Source of the DNA: a virus
Strand: one strand, 5' to 3'
IMG/VR virus record: IMGVR_UViG_3300017788_000029
Location: 1-57,574 of that record
Length of the DNA stretch: 57,574 nt
In this document: positions 47,632-55,697 of the stretch, piece by piece
Layout of the letters: each line of letters opens with the position of its first letter
How positions within the stretch are numbered: position 1 is the stretch's first letter
Notes under the pieces: model-generated
The model's database searches: none
The model's input: only the letters and a program-made list of their open reading frames with translations
What the model was told of the DNA's origin: nothing
Translations under genes and position numbers: made by a program

Positions 47632-48228
47632 TCATCCCTCGTCGCAACGGCGAATCCACGCGACGAGAAGCCGGACCTGCTCGCGGAGGAACCGCTCGGT
47701 GGTCTCGGCCCTCGTTGAGTCTCCCTCCACCACGTGCTCGGCGTGCCATCGGTCGTGGCATCGCCGGCAGAGGGGGACCGTTCGGTAGTCGTCGGTCTTC
47801 TGGCCCATGCCTCGGCGACCGAAGTGGTGGGGGTCGCTCGGGCCCGGAGCGGAGCACGCGCAGCACGGCTGCTGCCGAACGAACCGGAGGTAGGGTTCGC
47901 TCCTCGCCGGAGCCGGAGGCTTGGGCTGCTCGACGAGCCGCGCCGTCACCGCGCGCGCGACTGCGATGCGCTCCGAGACCGAGCGGACCTCCGGAGACGT
48001 CACGCGCGCCTCGACAGCGAGCCGCTCGGCCTCTCCGGAGACGTCGGCCGGGGGTTCGCGATCGGGAGCGTCAAGCGGCCGGACGTGCCTCGGAGGGCAG
48101 ACCGAACGCTTCCCGCGCACGTCGACCTCGACGCGCCCGCGGTCGTGGATCGCGATCACGCGCCCGCGGACCCAGCCGCCCAGACCCTTGCTCGGCTTGC
48201 ACTCGACCGTCTGACCGACCTCGATCAC
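47632..48228 (-). CDS. HNH-type nuclease, DUF968/NinG-like
   Basis: A 198-residue protein. Residues 1-45 form an SH3/KOW-like barrel (VRGRVIAIHDRGRVEVDV). The C-terminal part has CCAC (122-125), HH (134-135), LCRRCHDRWH (C154, C157, H158, H162): a treble-clef HNH arrangement like DUF968 and other phage recombination nucleases. It probably cleaves branched DNA. GTG start in a GTGA overlap. Confidence 0.8.
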   Translation of the reverse strand: MIEVGQTVECKPSKGLGGWVRGRVIAIHDRGRVEVDVRGKRSVCPPRHVRPLDAPDREPPADVSGEAERLAVEARVTSPEVRSVSERIAVARAVTARLVEQPKPPAPARSEPYLRFVRQQPCCACSAPGPSDPHHFGRRGMGQKTDDYRTVPLCRRCHDRWHAEHVVEGDSTRAETTERFLREQVRLLVAWIRRCDEG

Positions 48229-48611
48229 CCGTCCCTGCCTTCCAGGAGCCCTTCGCGCTCCTCCGCTCTCGCCTGCTCCGACACGACCTCGATCGCGAGG
48301 TCGAGCGTCTCGTGGTCCACGCCGGCTTCGAGCCGATGGTAGGCGTCGTGGGCGTCGGAGACGCCCGCCACGCGCGCCTCCTCAACGACCGCGCAGAGGG
48401 CACGGAAGTCGTGCGACATCGCCTCCGACCACGGGGCGAGCATCGCCGCGATCTCGGTCGGGAACATCTGCTCGGGCCTCCGGCTCTCACGGCTCGCGAG
48501 GAGCCGCGCGTAGGTCGCCCGGACGATCCTCCAGATCGTGACCTTCCGTTGCTCGGCGGGAGGAAGCTCCTCGTCGCCGGCTTCGAGCTTCTCGATCTCG
48601 TCCTGCGTCAT
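48225..48611 (-). CDS. Early helical protein, unknown
   Basis: A 128-residue acidic, helical protein (TIWRIVRATYARLLASRESR, AIEVVSEQARAEEREGLLEG). ATGA overlap with the exported hydrolase upstream. Function unknown. Confidence 0.6.
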   Translation of the reverse strand: MTQDEIEKLEAGDEELPPAEQRKVTIWRIVRATYARLLASRESRRPEQMFPTEIAAMLAPWSEAMSHDFRALCAVVEEARVAGVSDAHDAYHRLEAGVDHETLDLAIEVVSEQARAEEREGLLEGRDG

Positions 48612-49264
48612 GGCTCGATCCAGAAGGAGTTGTCGGTGCGCCCGCACGAGACCTCGACCCAACCCGCGCGCGCCGCGCGCTCGTGGTCGTTGCACCTCCA
48701 CTCGCCGGCCCGCTCGTGGCCGGGAGGGAAGCGACCGCAGCCCCAATGGAGCGGTGGGACCGTGCATCGGTGCGTGACCTGCCCGGCGAGGACCGCGCGC
48801 GCGTGCTCGACGACCGCAAGCCACGCCTCCCGTCGGCTCTCCCACGGGACTCCCGCACGCCAGCACCGAGGCTCGCTCCCGCTCTCGTCGAGCCACGCGA
48901 CGTCGCAGGCCGGGTCGGTGCGCGTCCGGTCGAACGCGCGCCCGCGCGAGTATGCGAACACCGCCCGCGCGACCGAGACCGGCTCCGAGCGCCCGCGCGA
49001 GAGGGAGAGCCGCACCCGCTCGATCACCGCGTAGATGGCTGGGCAGTCGTCGCCGTGGTCCCACCACGCGCGCGCGCCTCGACCTCGGCGCGGAGGGAAG
49101 CCAGCCTCGTGACGGCAGATGCGTGCGAGCGCGAGCACGTCCGAGACGCCCTCCGTTTCCGGCGGGGCCTGCGCCGCTGCCGGACCGCACTCGTTAGCGG
49201 CCACCGCGACGAGGAGGAGAAGCGCGACGCACGCCGCGAGCATGAGATCATCCGAGCGAACCAC
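48608..49264 (-). CDS. Exported putative cell-wall hydrolase (SleB/Hydrolase_2-like)
   Basis: A 218-residue protein with a signal peptide (hydrophobic 8-23, likely cut after AAAQA near 33). Then ALARICRHEAG (E53) with a long domain ending in WLAVVEHARAVLAGQVT, the layout of SleB-type transglycosylase-like hydrolases; several Cys pairs suggest disulfides outside the cytoplasm. It sits in the early region, not with the endolysin, so it may remodel the wall early or act against competitors. GTG start with a perfect GGAGGT site. Confidence 0.7.
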   Translation of the reverse strand: MVRSDDLMLAACVALLLLVAVAANECGPAAAQAPPETEGVSDVLALARICRHEAGFPPRRGRGARAWWDHGDDCPAIYAVIERVRLSLSRGRSEPVSVARAVFAYSRGRAFDRTRTDPACDVAWLDESGSEPRCWRAGVPWESRREAWLAVVEHARAVLAGQVTHRCTVPPLHWGCGRFPPGHERAGEWRCNDHERAARAGWVEVSCGRTDNSFWIEP

Positions 49265-49267
49265 GAG

Positions 49268-49882
49268 TTACCTCCGAAGAACACGGACGCCCCGAGGGGC
49301 AGTGGCCCACCATGTCGCGATGCCCCAGGCGTCGCAAAACGCGGACCTTCTCTCGACAGACTGGCCGTCTCCGATCGGCCGCGCGTCGAGACGCCGCATC
49401 GCGAGGTCGGCCGCGTCGATCGCCTGCCGCTTTCGCTCGTCCCGAGCCGCCGCGGTCGAGAGGTCCAGCGACCACTCCTGCCACGTCGCCGGAGGGACGT
49501 GGACGAGGTGCATCGGGATGCCCGCGTGCGCCGCGATCGCCCCGATCGCGAGACCGCACGCGCGCGCCGTCGTGAGGGAGGACGGCTGTCGGACGTTGAG
49601 GTAGCCGGCCTCGGCGACGATCGCCGCCGCGTCAACCTCGGCCGCCGCCTGCCCCAGCCGGAAGAGGGCGTTCTCGTCGGTGAGGAACTCCGCGAGGTAG
49701 GGCACGACCGGCCACCGCTTCCACGGCCGGATGACGAGCGCCGCGCCCGAGACTCCGCCGTCGATCGCGACGAAGCCACGCCCGTAGAGCGTCTCCCGGA
49801 GCGGGTTCACGCCCTCGGTGTCCTCCGACCTCCACGCTCGCTCCGAGGCGAGCAGGCCGGCCCATCGCGTCGTCGTCGTCAT
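49268..49882 (-). CDS. RuvC-like Holliday junction resolvase
   Basis: A 204-residue RNase-H-fold protein: AIDGG (D41), IVAEAG (E91) and CDAWGIATW (D184) are the acidic residues of RuvC-type resolvases; RKRQAIDAADLA-like helices (150-161) fit the fold. It would resolve branched replication intermediates before packaging. ATG in an ATGA overlap. Confidence 0.82.
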   Translation of the reverse strand: MTTTTRWAGLLASERAWRSEDTEGVNPLRETLYGRGFVAIDGGVSGAALVIRPWKRWPVVPYLAEFLTDENALFRLGQAAAEVDAAAIVAEAGYLNVRQPSSLTTARACGLAIGAIAAHAGIPMHLVHVPPATWQEWSLDLSTAAARDERKRQAIDAADLAMRRLDARPIGDGQSVERRSAFCDAWGIATWWATAPRGVRVLRR

Positions 49883-50535
49883 CCGAACACGTCCTCCCAC
49901 TCGACCTGCTCCGAGCCCGGATCGGCCTCGTTGTGCTCCTCGCCTCGCGTCACGGCGAAGCGACCTCGGCGGACCGCGAACGAGCAGAGATCCCACCTGG
50001 CCACCAACTCGACGAGCCGGTGATTCCCGAACCCGCACACGTACTCCGGCGGGATCGGCGGGATCGTGAGCCCGTAGTTCCGCCGGATGAAGGCCGAGAC
50101 CTCCTCGATGCCCGAGCGAACCTCCGGCCTCCCCTCGTCGCCTCGCTGGTAGAGCGTGATCGTCCAGATGAGCATCCGGAGCCGCTCGGCCGCCTCGTAC
50201 TCACTCCGCTCGACCGCGTAGCGCCACCGAGCGACGACCGACGCCAGCTTCTTGTCGATCATCGACGCCGTGTCCGTCGACGTCTTCTGGAGGAGGTCCA
50301 CCACCTCCTCGTCGGTGCTCGGGATCATCGCCGGCCGATCGGGAGCGGTCGGCCGGAGGAGGTTCTGGTTCATCCCTCTCCGGATGTCCTCCGCCATCAG
50401 GAACCCGTTCTGCACGGGGTCGTCGGTCGTCGCTCCGATCTTCCTCGTCCACGGCGAGATCGCCGCGAGCTTCGACTCCAGGTCAGCGAGCGCGCCTTGC
50501 ATCGGCGAGCTTCCGGTTCGCGGCGTTGTAGGCAT
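49879..50535 (-). CDS. Early protein of unknown function next to the resolvase
   Basis: A 218-residue helical protein (ASMIDKKLASVVARWRYAVERSEYE, then RNYGLTIPPIPPEYVCGFG). ATG 50535 has GAGGAG upstream but overlaps the previous gene by 53 nt; ATG 50502 is an alternative with GGAAG upstream. Family not recognised. Confidence 0.6.
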   Translation of the reverse strand: MPTTPRTGSSPMQGALADLESKLAAISPWTRKIGATTDDPVQNGFLMAEDIRRGMNQNLLRPTAPDRPAMIPSTDEEVVDLLQKTSTDTASMIDKKLASVVARWRYAVERSEYEAAERLRMLIWTITLYQRGDEGRPEVRSGIEEVSAFIRRNYGLTIPPIPPEYVCGFGNHRLVELVARWDLCSFAVRRGRFAVTRGEEHNEADPGSEQVEWEDVFG

Positions 50536-51097
50536 CGGTGTCTCCTCGGTCCATTGCGGCCATAGCTTCGGCCTCCAGCTGGTCTATCTCGGCCCGCTTC
50601 GCCTCACTCATCCCGGTCGGGAGCGGGTTCCTCTCCTCGCGACCCATCGCCGCGAACTGCTCCAGCTTCGAGCCGTTCCGGAGGATCAGGGTCAGGTCGT
50701 CGTAGCGCGTCCCGGTCTCGTTGGAGCCGGTGTGGTGCGGGCTCGACGCGCACCCGCGTATCGCTCTCCGGATGGTCTCCTCGGAGTATCCGTCGGCGAG
50801 CCGAGCCCGGATCTTCGCGGTCCTCTCGGGCGTGAGCTTGGCCGTCGGGTGGTCCAGCTGCGTGCGCCAGTAGGCAAAGATTCGGTCCACGACCTCCCGA
50901 TCGTCGGGAGCCTTCTCCGGCTCGGAGAAGCCGGGTAGCGGTGCCTGCGAGCCAGGCGGGTCAACCCGATCGGCGAGACGTCGAAGCTCCGCCGCCATCC
51001 CTCGCCCGTCGAGACTTCCGTTCGCGACGTGGACGAGCAGTTGGGCGATCGCCTCGATCGCGCGCGCGCGACCGTCTTTCTGGTCCTTCTCCTTCAC
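50483..51097 (-). CDS. Replication initiator-like protein with phage C-terminal domain
   Basis: A 204-residue protein. Residues about 65-150 (VVDRIFAYWRTQLDHPTAKLTPERTAKI, then RARLADGYSEETIRRAIRG and DDLTLILRNGSKLEQF) resemble the conserved phage C-terminal domain (Phg_2220_C) of replisome-organiser proteins. It may recruit host helicase. GTG 51097 is chosen since the frame upstream (to 51169) runs through a very strong hairpin. Confidence 0.65.
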   Translation of the reverse strand: MKEKDQKDGRARAIEAIAQLLVHVANGSLDGRGMAAELRRLADRVDPPGSQAPLPGFSEPEKAPDDREVVDRIFAYWRTQLDHPTAKLTPERTAKIRARLADGYSEETIRRAIRGCASSPHHTGSNETGTRYDDLTLILRNGSKLEQFAAMGREERNPLPTGMSEAKRAEIDQLEAEAMAAMDRGDTDAYNAANRKLADARRAR

Positions 51098-51121
51098 CGA
51101 GGTCTCGTCCCTCTGCGTCCG

Positions 51122-51165
51122 CTCGGGGCCCGCGCTGCGTGGGTTCGCAGCCCGCGGGCCCCGAG
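51122..51165 (-). repeat. Very stable hairpin between the SSB and replication genes
   Basis: A 13-bp plus 5-bp stem with one 2-nt bulge and a 6-nt loop (arms of GCGGGCCCCG type). No T-run follows on the coding strand. It could slow transcription or protect the SSB mRNA 3' end. It supports the GTG start at 51097 of the next gene. Confidence 0.7.
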
Positions 51166-51181
51166 GCAAGCCCGCGCTCGA

Positions 51182-51844
51182 TCAGAACGGGATGTCGTCG
51201 TCATCGCGACGTCGGCCGCCGCCTCCTCCGCCGTCGTCGAAGTCGTCGTGGCTGCGTCGACCTCGGGAGGGAGAAGCATCGTGGTCGTCGGGGCCCGGAT
51301 CGTCCGGGTCGCCCTCGTAGGAGTCGCCGAGCGCCGAGTCGTGCGTGGCGCTCCGAGCGGCGTTCTCCTCCATCCGCTCCTCGAACCACGCCACCGCCGA
51401 CTTCCGCTGCTCGTCGGTCATGTCCTCCCATCGGTCGATGTCGTTCCTCGTCTGCTCCTCGCCGCGGTAGGTCTCGCGCTTCGCGGTGATCTTCGCGAGG
51501 AACGGACGGAACATGAACCGCTTCCGGATCTCCTTGTCGCTCGTCTCGTCGATCGGGTCCTCGTTCCCGACCGCGTGGCAGTAGGCCGCGAACCGCGCCG
51601 CCGCCATCGGCTTGCGGAAGTTGAGGCTGACGAACGTGAAGAACCCCCTCCCCTTCGCCGGGCCCCAGACGCACTCGAACTTGGCGCGGATCATCTGTCC
51701 GCCGTCGGAGGCTTTCTGCCGTTTGAACCACGTCATCGCGATCATCGCGACGCCCGCCGGCATCGGGCGGAGGTCTCCGCCGCCGCCCCCACTCGGAAGC
51801 TCGCCCTTAGTCTTCTCTCGGTACTTTCCGGGATTGAACGTCAT
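51182..51844 (-). CDS. Single-stranded DNA-binding protein with bacterial-type acidic tip
   Basis: A 220-residue DUF669/SSB-like protein. The N-terminal 120 residues are a probable OB-fold (GVAMIAMTWFKRQKA, IRAKFECVWGPAKGRGFFTFVSL). A Gly/Asp-rich disordered region leads to the last residues DDDDIPF, almost identical to the tail of bacterial SSB (DDDIPF) that recruits partner enzymes. It lies next to the Sak4-like ATPase. ATG just after the upstream stop, with GGAGGGGG before it. Confidence 0.8.
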   Translation of the reverse strand: MTFNPGKYREKTKGELPSGGGGGDLRPMPAGVAMIAMTWFKRQKASDGGQMIRAKFECVWGPAKGRGFFTFVSLNFRKPMAAARFAAYCHAVGNEDPIDETSDKEIRKRFMFRPFLAKITAKRETYRGEEQTRNDIDRWEDMTDEQRKSAVAWFEERMEENAARSATHDSALGDSYEGDPDDPGPDDHDASPSRGRRSHDDFDDGGGGGGRRRDDDDIPF

Positions 51845-51845
51845 C

Positions 51846-52892
51846 TCACACCCCCTCCTCGCGCCCGCGGCGCGACTTCTTCGTGGCCGGCTTCTCCTCG
51901 GTCGCCTCGGTCTCGGGAGTCGTCTCGGCCGGAGCCGGACCGTCGACCGCCGGATCGTGCGTGGGCTCCGGAGCGGGCTCGGGCATCGGCGGAGCAGCCG
52001 CCGGAGCGGGCTCGGCCGCCGGAGCGGGCTCGGGCGTCCCCTCGGAGCCCGGCACGAACTCGGGAGCCTCCGGAGCGGTCGAGAGCCCCTCGAACACGCG
52101 CCCGATCCAGTTGCCGAAGTCGGGCACCTCGCGGTCTCGGAGGGGGCGGAGCGGCTTCGTCACCATGTAGCCCGGCCCATAGGTCAGGACGCCGAACTCG
52201 TAGACCACCTGGCCGTCGCGACGCTCGATCTCGTCGTTCTTCGCGCGCTTCACCCGCCGGTAGGTCACGCCGACGACGTTCACTGCCGCCGAGGCGACTC
52301 CGCGCAGACCCTTGGTCGCGAGTTGGGGCCCGACCTTCGCGCTCTCCTCGTCGTCGTCGTCCTCCTTCCGATCGTCGGCGAGGAGCGCGAGGAAGAGGGT
52401 GTGCATCGGGAGGTCGCGGAAGAGGCGCACGAACTTCTCGCACCGATCGATGAGGACGCCCCAGTACCTCTCGGGGAGGACCGGGAGCCCGTCCTTGCCG
52501 TTCTTCGGCGGGGACTGCTGCTGCACCTCGTCGGCGAAGATCTTCATCGCGTCGGTGATCGAGTCGACGACGCAGGTCTTCGGCCACCAACCGGGGAAGC
52601 GGACGATCTCGTTGCCGTCCCGGTCGCGAACCACGAAGTCCTTGGCGGGAGGCATCCGGAGCGTCCGGAGGACGTCGCGGTAGTCCTGCGCCGTCCGCAT
52701 CAGGAGCGTCCTCGGCGTCGGGATCCCCAGCCGAGCCGCCGCGTGCCGGATGTGGGTCATCCCCTGGCGCTCGCTGAGGAGGATCAGCGGCTCGGGAGCC
52801 GTGACGCCGATGCTCGTCTTCCCGGTGCCGGGGTTGCCGTAGATGAGGGCTTTCAGGAGCCTCTCCTCGGGCCTGTCGTCGATCCGTTCCAT
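51846..52892 (-). CDS. Sak4/RecA-like AAA ATPase
   Basis: A 348-residue putative recombinase or nucleotide-binding protein. Walker A GNPGTGKTS (19-27) and Walker B CVVDS (107-111); the region between is RecA-like as in phage Sak4/AAA_24 proteins. The last 90 residues are a Pro/Ala/Glu-rich tail ending in basic residues (KKSRRGREEG). Together with the SSB and nuclease it makes a phage recombination set. ATG with GAAAGGAACGG upstream. Confidence 0.82.
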   Translation of the reverse strand: MERIDDRPEERLLKALIYGNPGTGKTSIGVTAPEPLILLSERQGMTHIRHAAARLGIPTPRTLLMRTAQDYRDVLRTLRMPPAKDFVVRDRDGNEIVRFPGWWPKTCVVDSITDAMKIFADEVQQQSPPKNGKDGLPVLPERYWGVLIDRCEKFVRLFRDLPMHTLFLALLADDRKEDDDDEESAKVGPQLATKGLRGVASAAVNVVGVTYRRVKRAKNDEIERRDGQVVYEFGVLTYGPGYMVTKPLRPLRDREVPDFGNWIGRVFEGLSTAPEAPEFVPGSEGTPEPAPAAEPAPAAAPPMPEPAPEPTHDPAVDGPAPAETTPETEATEEKPATKKSRRGREEGV

Positions 52893-53008
52893 CTCGTCCG
52901 TTCCTTTCGTCGGGAGGCGTTCGCTTGCCTCCTCGGGGTCCCGTCGAAGAACCCGAGCCGAGCGCGAGCGGGAGGCTCACGCGCGGCTCGCGCCCTTCGG
53001 CGCGACGC

Positions 53009-53323
53009 TCAGATCGCGATCGCCGCGGACGAGGGCACCCACCCGTGTCCGTAGGTCTCGGCGGGAGGGTACACCGCGTGCTCCAGCTGCATCCGGGGCT
53101 CGGGGTTGCCGCGCCGGATCATCTCCGAGCGCCACTCGCCCGCGAGCTTGCGGGCCTGCTCCTCGGTCGGCTCGGAGTAGATCGCGCGCCCGTTGGAGAA
53201 CACCCACCACGCCTTCGGAGGCTCGTAGCTCCCGACGAGCGCGTAGGCCGTCTCGCACATCGCGCCGGTCTCGCCGCCGCACTCCTCGTCGCCGCAGTAG
53301 GGGCAGATCGCTCGCTCGCTCAT
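53009..53323 (-). CDS. Small zinc-ribbon protein after element F
   Basis: A 104-residue protein. CPYCGDEEC and a further Cys near 23 suggest a zinc ribbon; then EQARKLAGEWRSEMIRRG. Function unknown. The start is fixed by element F; it begins the recombinase transcript. Confidence 0.65.
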   Translation of the reverse strand: MSERAICPYCGDEECGGETGAMCETAYALVGSYEPPKAWWVFSNGRAIYSEPTEEQARKLAGEWRSEMIRRGNPEPRMQLEHAVYPPAETYGHGWVPSSAAIAI

Positions 53324-53396
53324 CTCGACTTCTCCTTCTCCGCCGGCCCGATGCCGACATCCCGGTGTTGGACCAGGAGCGCGGAGGAAGCAACAA
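53324..53396 (-). promoter_or_regulatory. Class-1 promoter/hairpin/ribosome-site element F
   Basis: TTGTTG at 53391-53396, 18 nt, TCCAAC at 53367-53372, hairpin at 53342-53358 (GTCGGC, ATCGG, GCCGGC), then GGAGAAGGAGAAG before ATG 53323. Confidence 0.75.
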
Positions 53397-53431
53397 GAAT
53401 CTCGTCGTCGCTTCCTCCGCCTCGGCTCCGA

Positions 53432-53989
53432 TCAGTCGTTGTCGAAGAGGGTCATCTGACGAGACTCCTCCACCGCGCGCTCGAAGGCCTTCTCTGCCTT
53501 GGTGCGCTTCTCCTTCGCCTCCTTGCGCTCCTCCACGCCCTCGGCGATGGCTTCCTGCCAGCCCTGCCACGCGTCCACGACGTCGTGGAGCTTCTGGGCG
53601 GCCTGGGCCTGGTTGCCGGCCTCGATCCCCTTCTCGATCTCGGTCTTGAACGACTCCTCCGCGGCCTTGTTCCGGTCGCGGATCGTGACGTTGACGTCGT
53701 GGAGCGCGCCGGTCGCCTTCTGGTAGGCGTCCCACCGAGAGACGATCCGCTTCGCGGCCTTCGCCGAGTCGAGATCGTCGCTGTCCACGGCCTCCCGAGC
53801 CCGATCCGCCGCCTCCTCGCCCTTCTTGGGCTTGCCGGCCTTCTCCGGCTTCGCCTTCGCCTTCTCGGGCTTCTTGGTCGCCGCCTTCTTGGCTCCCTTC
53901 TTCGGGGCCTTCGCGTCGCTCATCGCCTTCGCCGCGACCCGAGCCGCGGTCTCGTCGTGTCCTCGTCCACCACCATCGCTGAGAGCCAT
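53432..53989 (-). CDS. Histone-H1-like coiled-coil protein ending in a clamp-binding motif
   Basis: A 185-residue protein. Residues about 30-60 are a Lys/Ala/Pro run (GAKKAATKKPEKAKAKPEK) like H1 tails; an acidic helix and a coiled coil follow (EIEKGIEAGNQAQAAQKLHD). The end reads QMTLFDND, where QMTLF fits the QxxLF sliding-clamp-binding motif. It lies between the RecB-like nuclease and the recombinase genes, so it may tie recombination to the host replisome. ATG in an ATGA overlap. Confidence 0.7.
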   Translation of the reverse strand: MALSDGGGRGHDETAARVAAKAMSDAKAPKKGAKKAATKKPEKAKAKPEKAGKPKKGEEAADRAREAVDSDDLDSAKAAKRIVSRWDAYQKATGALHDVNVTIRDRNKAAEESFKTEIEKGIEAGNQAQAAQKLHDVVDAWQGWQEAIAEGVEERKEAKEKRTKAEKAFERAVEESRQMTLFDND

Positions 53990-55215
53990 CACGCACCGTC
54001 CTTTCGTCTTTCGATCTCCTCGTGGGCGACCTCGGCCACCCTGTACTGCGAGCGCGTCTCGGGCGCATCCTGGAGGCACACGAGCCGGTATTCGCACGGC
54101 GGAGACCAGGGCATCGTACACGCGCCGGGCGAACGCGTCCGCTCGGACGGATCGCGATCCGCTCGTCGGATCCGCCCGGCCTCGACGTACATCTCACGAC
54201 GCCACTGCTCGATCTCCTCGTCGCTCCTCCAAAACTCGGTCCGCGCGAAGAACCGATCGCCCTGATGCTCCAGCCGCTCGACGAGCGCGCCCTGCTTCAA
54301 CCGGAGGTTCCGCCACCGCTCCTCGACCTCCGAGGCTCGGGCTCCGCCCTTCTCGCGTCCCTTCGCGAGCCACTCGGGCTCGGCCTGCTTCTCGATGGCC
54401 GCCGCGTAGAGCGCCGCGGTCGTGTCGCACGCGGCGATCGAGACGGTCCCATCCTGGTTGATCTTCGGCTCCTCCGGACGAGCGCGCCGCATGACCGAGT
54501 AGACCACCCGGCCCGTCTTGGCCGTGTCGAGCCCGAGCGGAGCGGTCATCGGGAAGAGCGGCTGGACCTTCCCGCGCCGCTGGAGCGCCCGGAGCGCCGC
54601 GATGTAGCCCGCCATCTGCGGGTCCAACTCCAGCCGCTTCTCGACGTTCCACGGAGCGACCTCGACCGTCTTGTGGTCGGTGAGGAGGATGTCACCGAAG
54701 TCGAGATCGAAGAACGCGAGGTCCATCACGCCCGCGTGCCACAGCGGTCCTCCGCGCGCGCCGCGATGATCGATCGGCACCTCGAAGACGCGCTCTACCG
54801 CGAGGGGGACGCAGCGCGAGAAGTCGGCCGCGGTCCGCGTGAAGTAGTGCTCGATCATCCACGGGAGGACGCGCCGCGCCTCGGCGTCTTCTCGCTCGGC
54901 GTCCTCTCTCGCGTCGTCTCGCACCGAGGCGTCGACCTCCTTCCAGTCGAGGTCGACCTGCTCGATCGCCGCCGTGACTCCGGCCGCGATCGCGACCCTA
55001 GCCGCGTCCTCGTTGGAGCCGCGCGCGTCGTAGATCCACCGGAAGCCCGCGAGCACGCCGACCTCCACGCCTCGGTGGTAGGCCTGCCCGATCCTCGTTC
55101 TCGCGCCCGACCGCTGGAGCCGGAGCCTCTCTCGGTAGCGGAAGTGGTGCTTCCGAGGGCACGTCCGGAACGTCTCGACCTCCGAGTAGGTCACGAGATG
55201 CCGCTTCAAGCTCAC
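53989..55215 (-). CDS. RecB/Cas4-like PD-(D/E)XK nuclease
   Basis: A 408-residue protein. RTCPRKHHFRY (C19), GQAYHRG (H47), GVMDLAF (D165) and ILLTDHKTV (D180, K182) are the motifs of the RecB-type nuclease family; ACTMPWSPPCEYRLVC adds C366, C374 and C380, so an iron-sulphur cluster as in Cas4/AddB is likely. It is a probable exonuclease for single-strand annealing or double-strand break repair. GTG start in a GTGA overlap. Confidence 0.85.
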   Translation of the reverse strand: MSLKRHLVTYSEVETFRTCPRKHHFRYRERLRLQRSGARTRIGQAYHRGVEVGVLAGFRWIYDARGSNEDAARVAIAAGVTAAIEQVDLDWKEVDASVRDDAREDAEREDAEARRVLPWMIEHYFTRTAADFSRCVPLAVERVFEVPIDHRGARGGPLWHAGVMDLAFFDLDFGDILLTDHKTVEVAPWNVEKRLELDPQMAGYIAALRALQRRGKVQPLFPMTAPLGLDTAKTGRVVYSVMRRARPEEPKINQDGTVSIAACDTTAALYAAAIEKQAEPEWLAKGREKGGARASEVEERWRNLRLKQGALVERLEHQGDRFFARTEFWRSDEEIEQWRREMYVEAGRIRRADRDPSERTRSPGACTMPWSPPCEYRLVCLQDAPETRSQYRVAEVAHEEIERRKDGA

Positions 55216-55697
55216 GAGCCACCTCCCCTCGGGTTGTTCTCTCCCAGCCGATCTCGGATGCTCTCCGTGCCGGCCTCCACGAGCCGCCGAAAGCCCTCGG
55301 TGCCTGGAGCGATCCCGGCGAGGAGCGCCTCCACCTTCTCTCGGTCGAGAGCCGGCGTCGTCGCGTCGATTACGGCGACCTCGAACGCGGCATCTGCGCG
55401 CACCGCGGCTCGACCGGCCTCGTGTGCGGCATCGCGCGCCGCCTCGTAGTCGGGGAAGGCGTAGGGCCGACGCCCGTACTTCCGCGCGAGGTCCGCTCGG
55501 AGCTTCTCCGCATCGAGCAACGTCCGCCGAGCGTTCGTGCGCGCCTCCCAGGCGGCTCGGAGAACCTCCAGCCGGGCCTCGTGCCGGTCGAGCAGCGCGA
55601 GCGCGCGCGCCTCCTCCACGTCGGTCGGAGCGCGGAGGAACGGCGGGAGGATGACGTAGAGCGCCGCGAGGACGTCCTGGGCCTTCTTGGTCGACAT
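55212..55697 (-). CDS. Early helical protein, unknown
   Basis: A 161-residue helical protein (EEARALALLDRHEARLEVLRAAWEAR, then YEAARDAAHEAGRAAVRADAAF). ATG with an ATGA overlap. It precedes the RecB-like nuclease in the same operon. Function unknown. Confidence 0.65.
   Translation of the reverse strand: MSTKKAQDVLAALYVILPPFLRAPTDVEEARALALLDRHEARLEVLRAAWEARTNARRTLLDAEKLRADLARKYGRRPYAFPDYEAARDAAHEAGRAAVRADAAFEVAVIDATTPALDREKVEALLAGIAPGTEGFRRLVEAGTESIRDRLGENNPRGGGS

Noticed and set aside
46191-49034. A 947-codon open frame on the plus strand
   Set aside because: It lies antisense to nine well-supported, overlap-coupled genes (methyltransferase, HNH nuclease, hydrolase and others). Its product is Arg/Ser/Pro-rich low complexity, as expected from antisense frames in GC-rich DNA.
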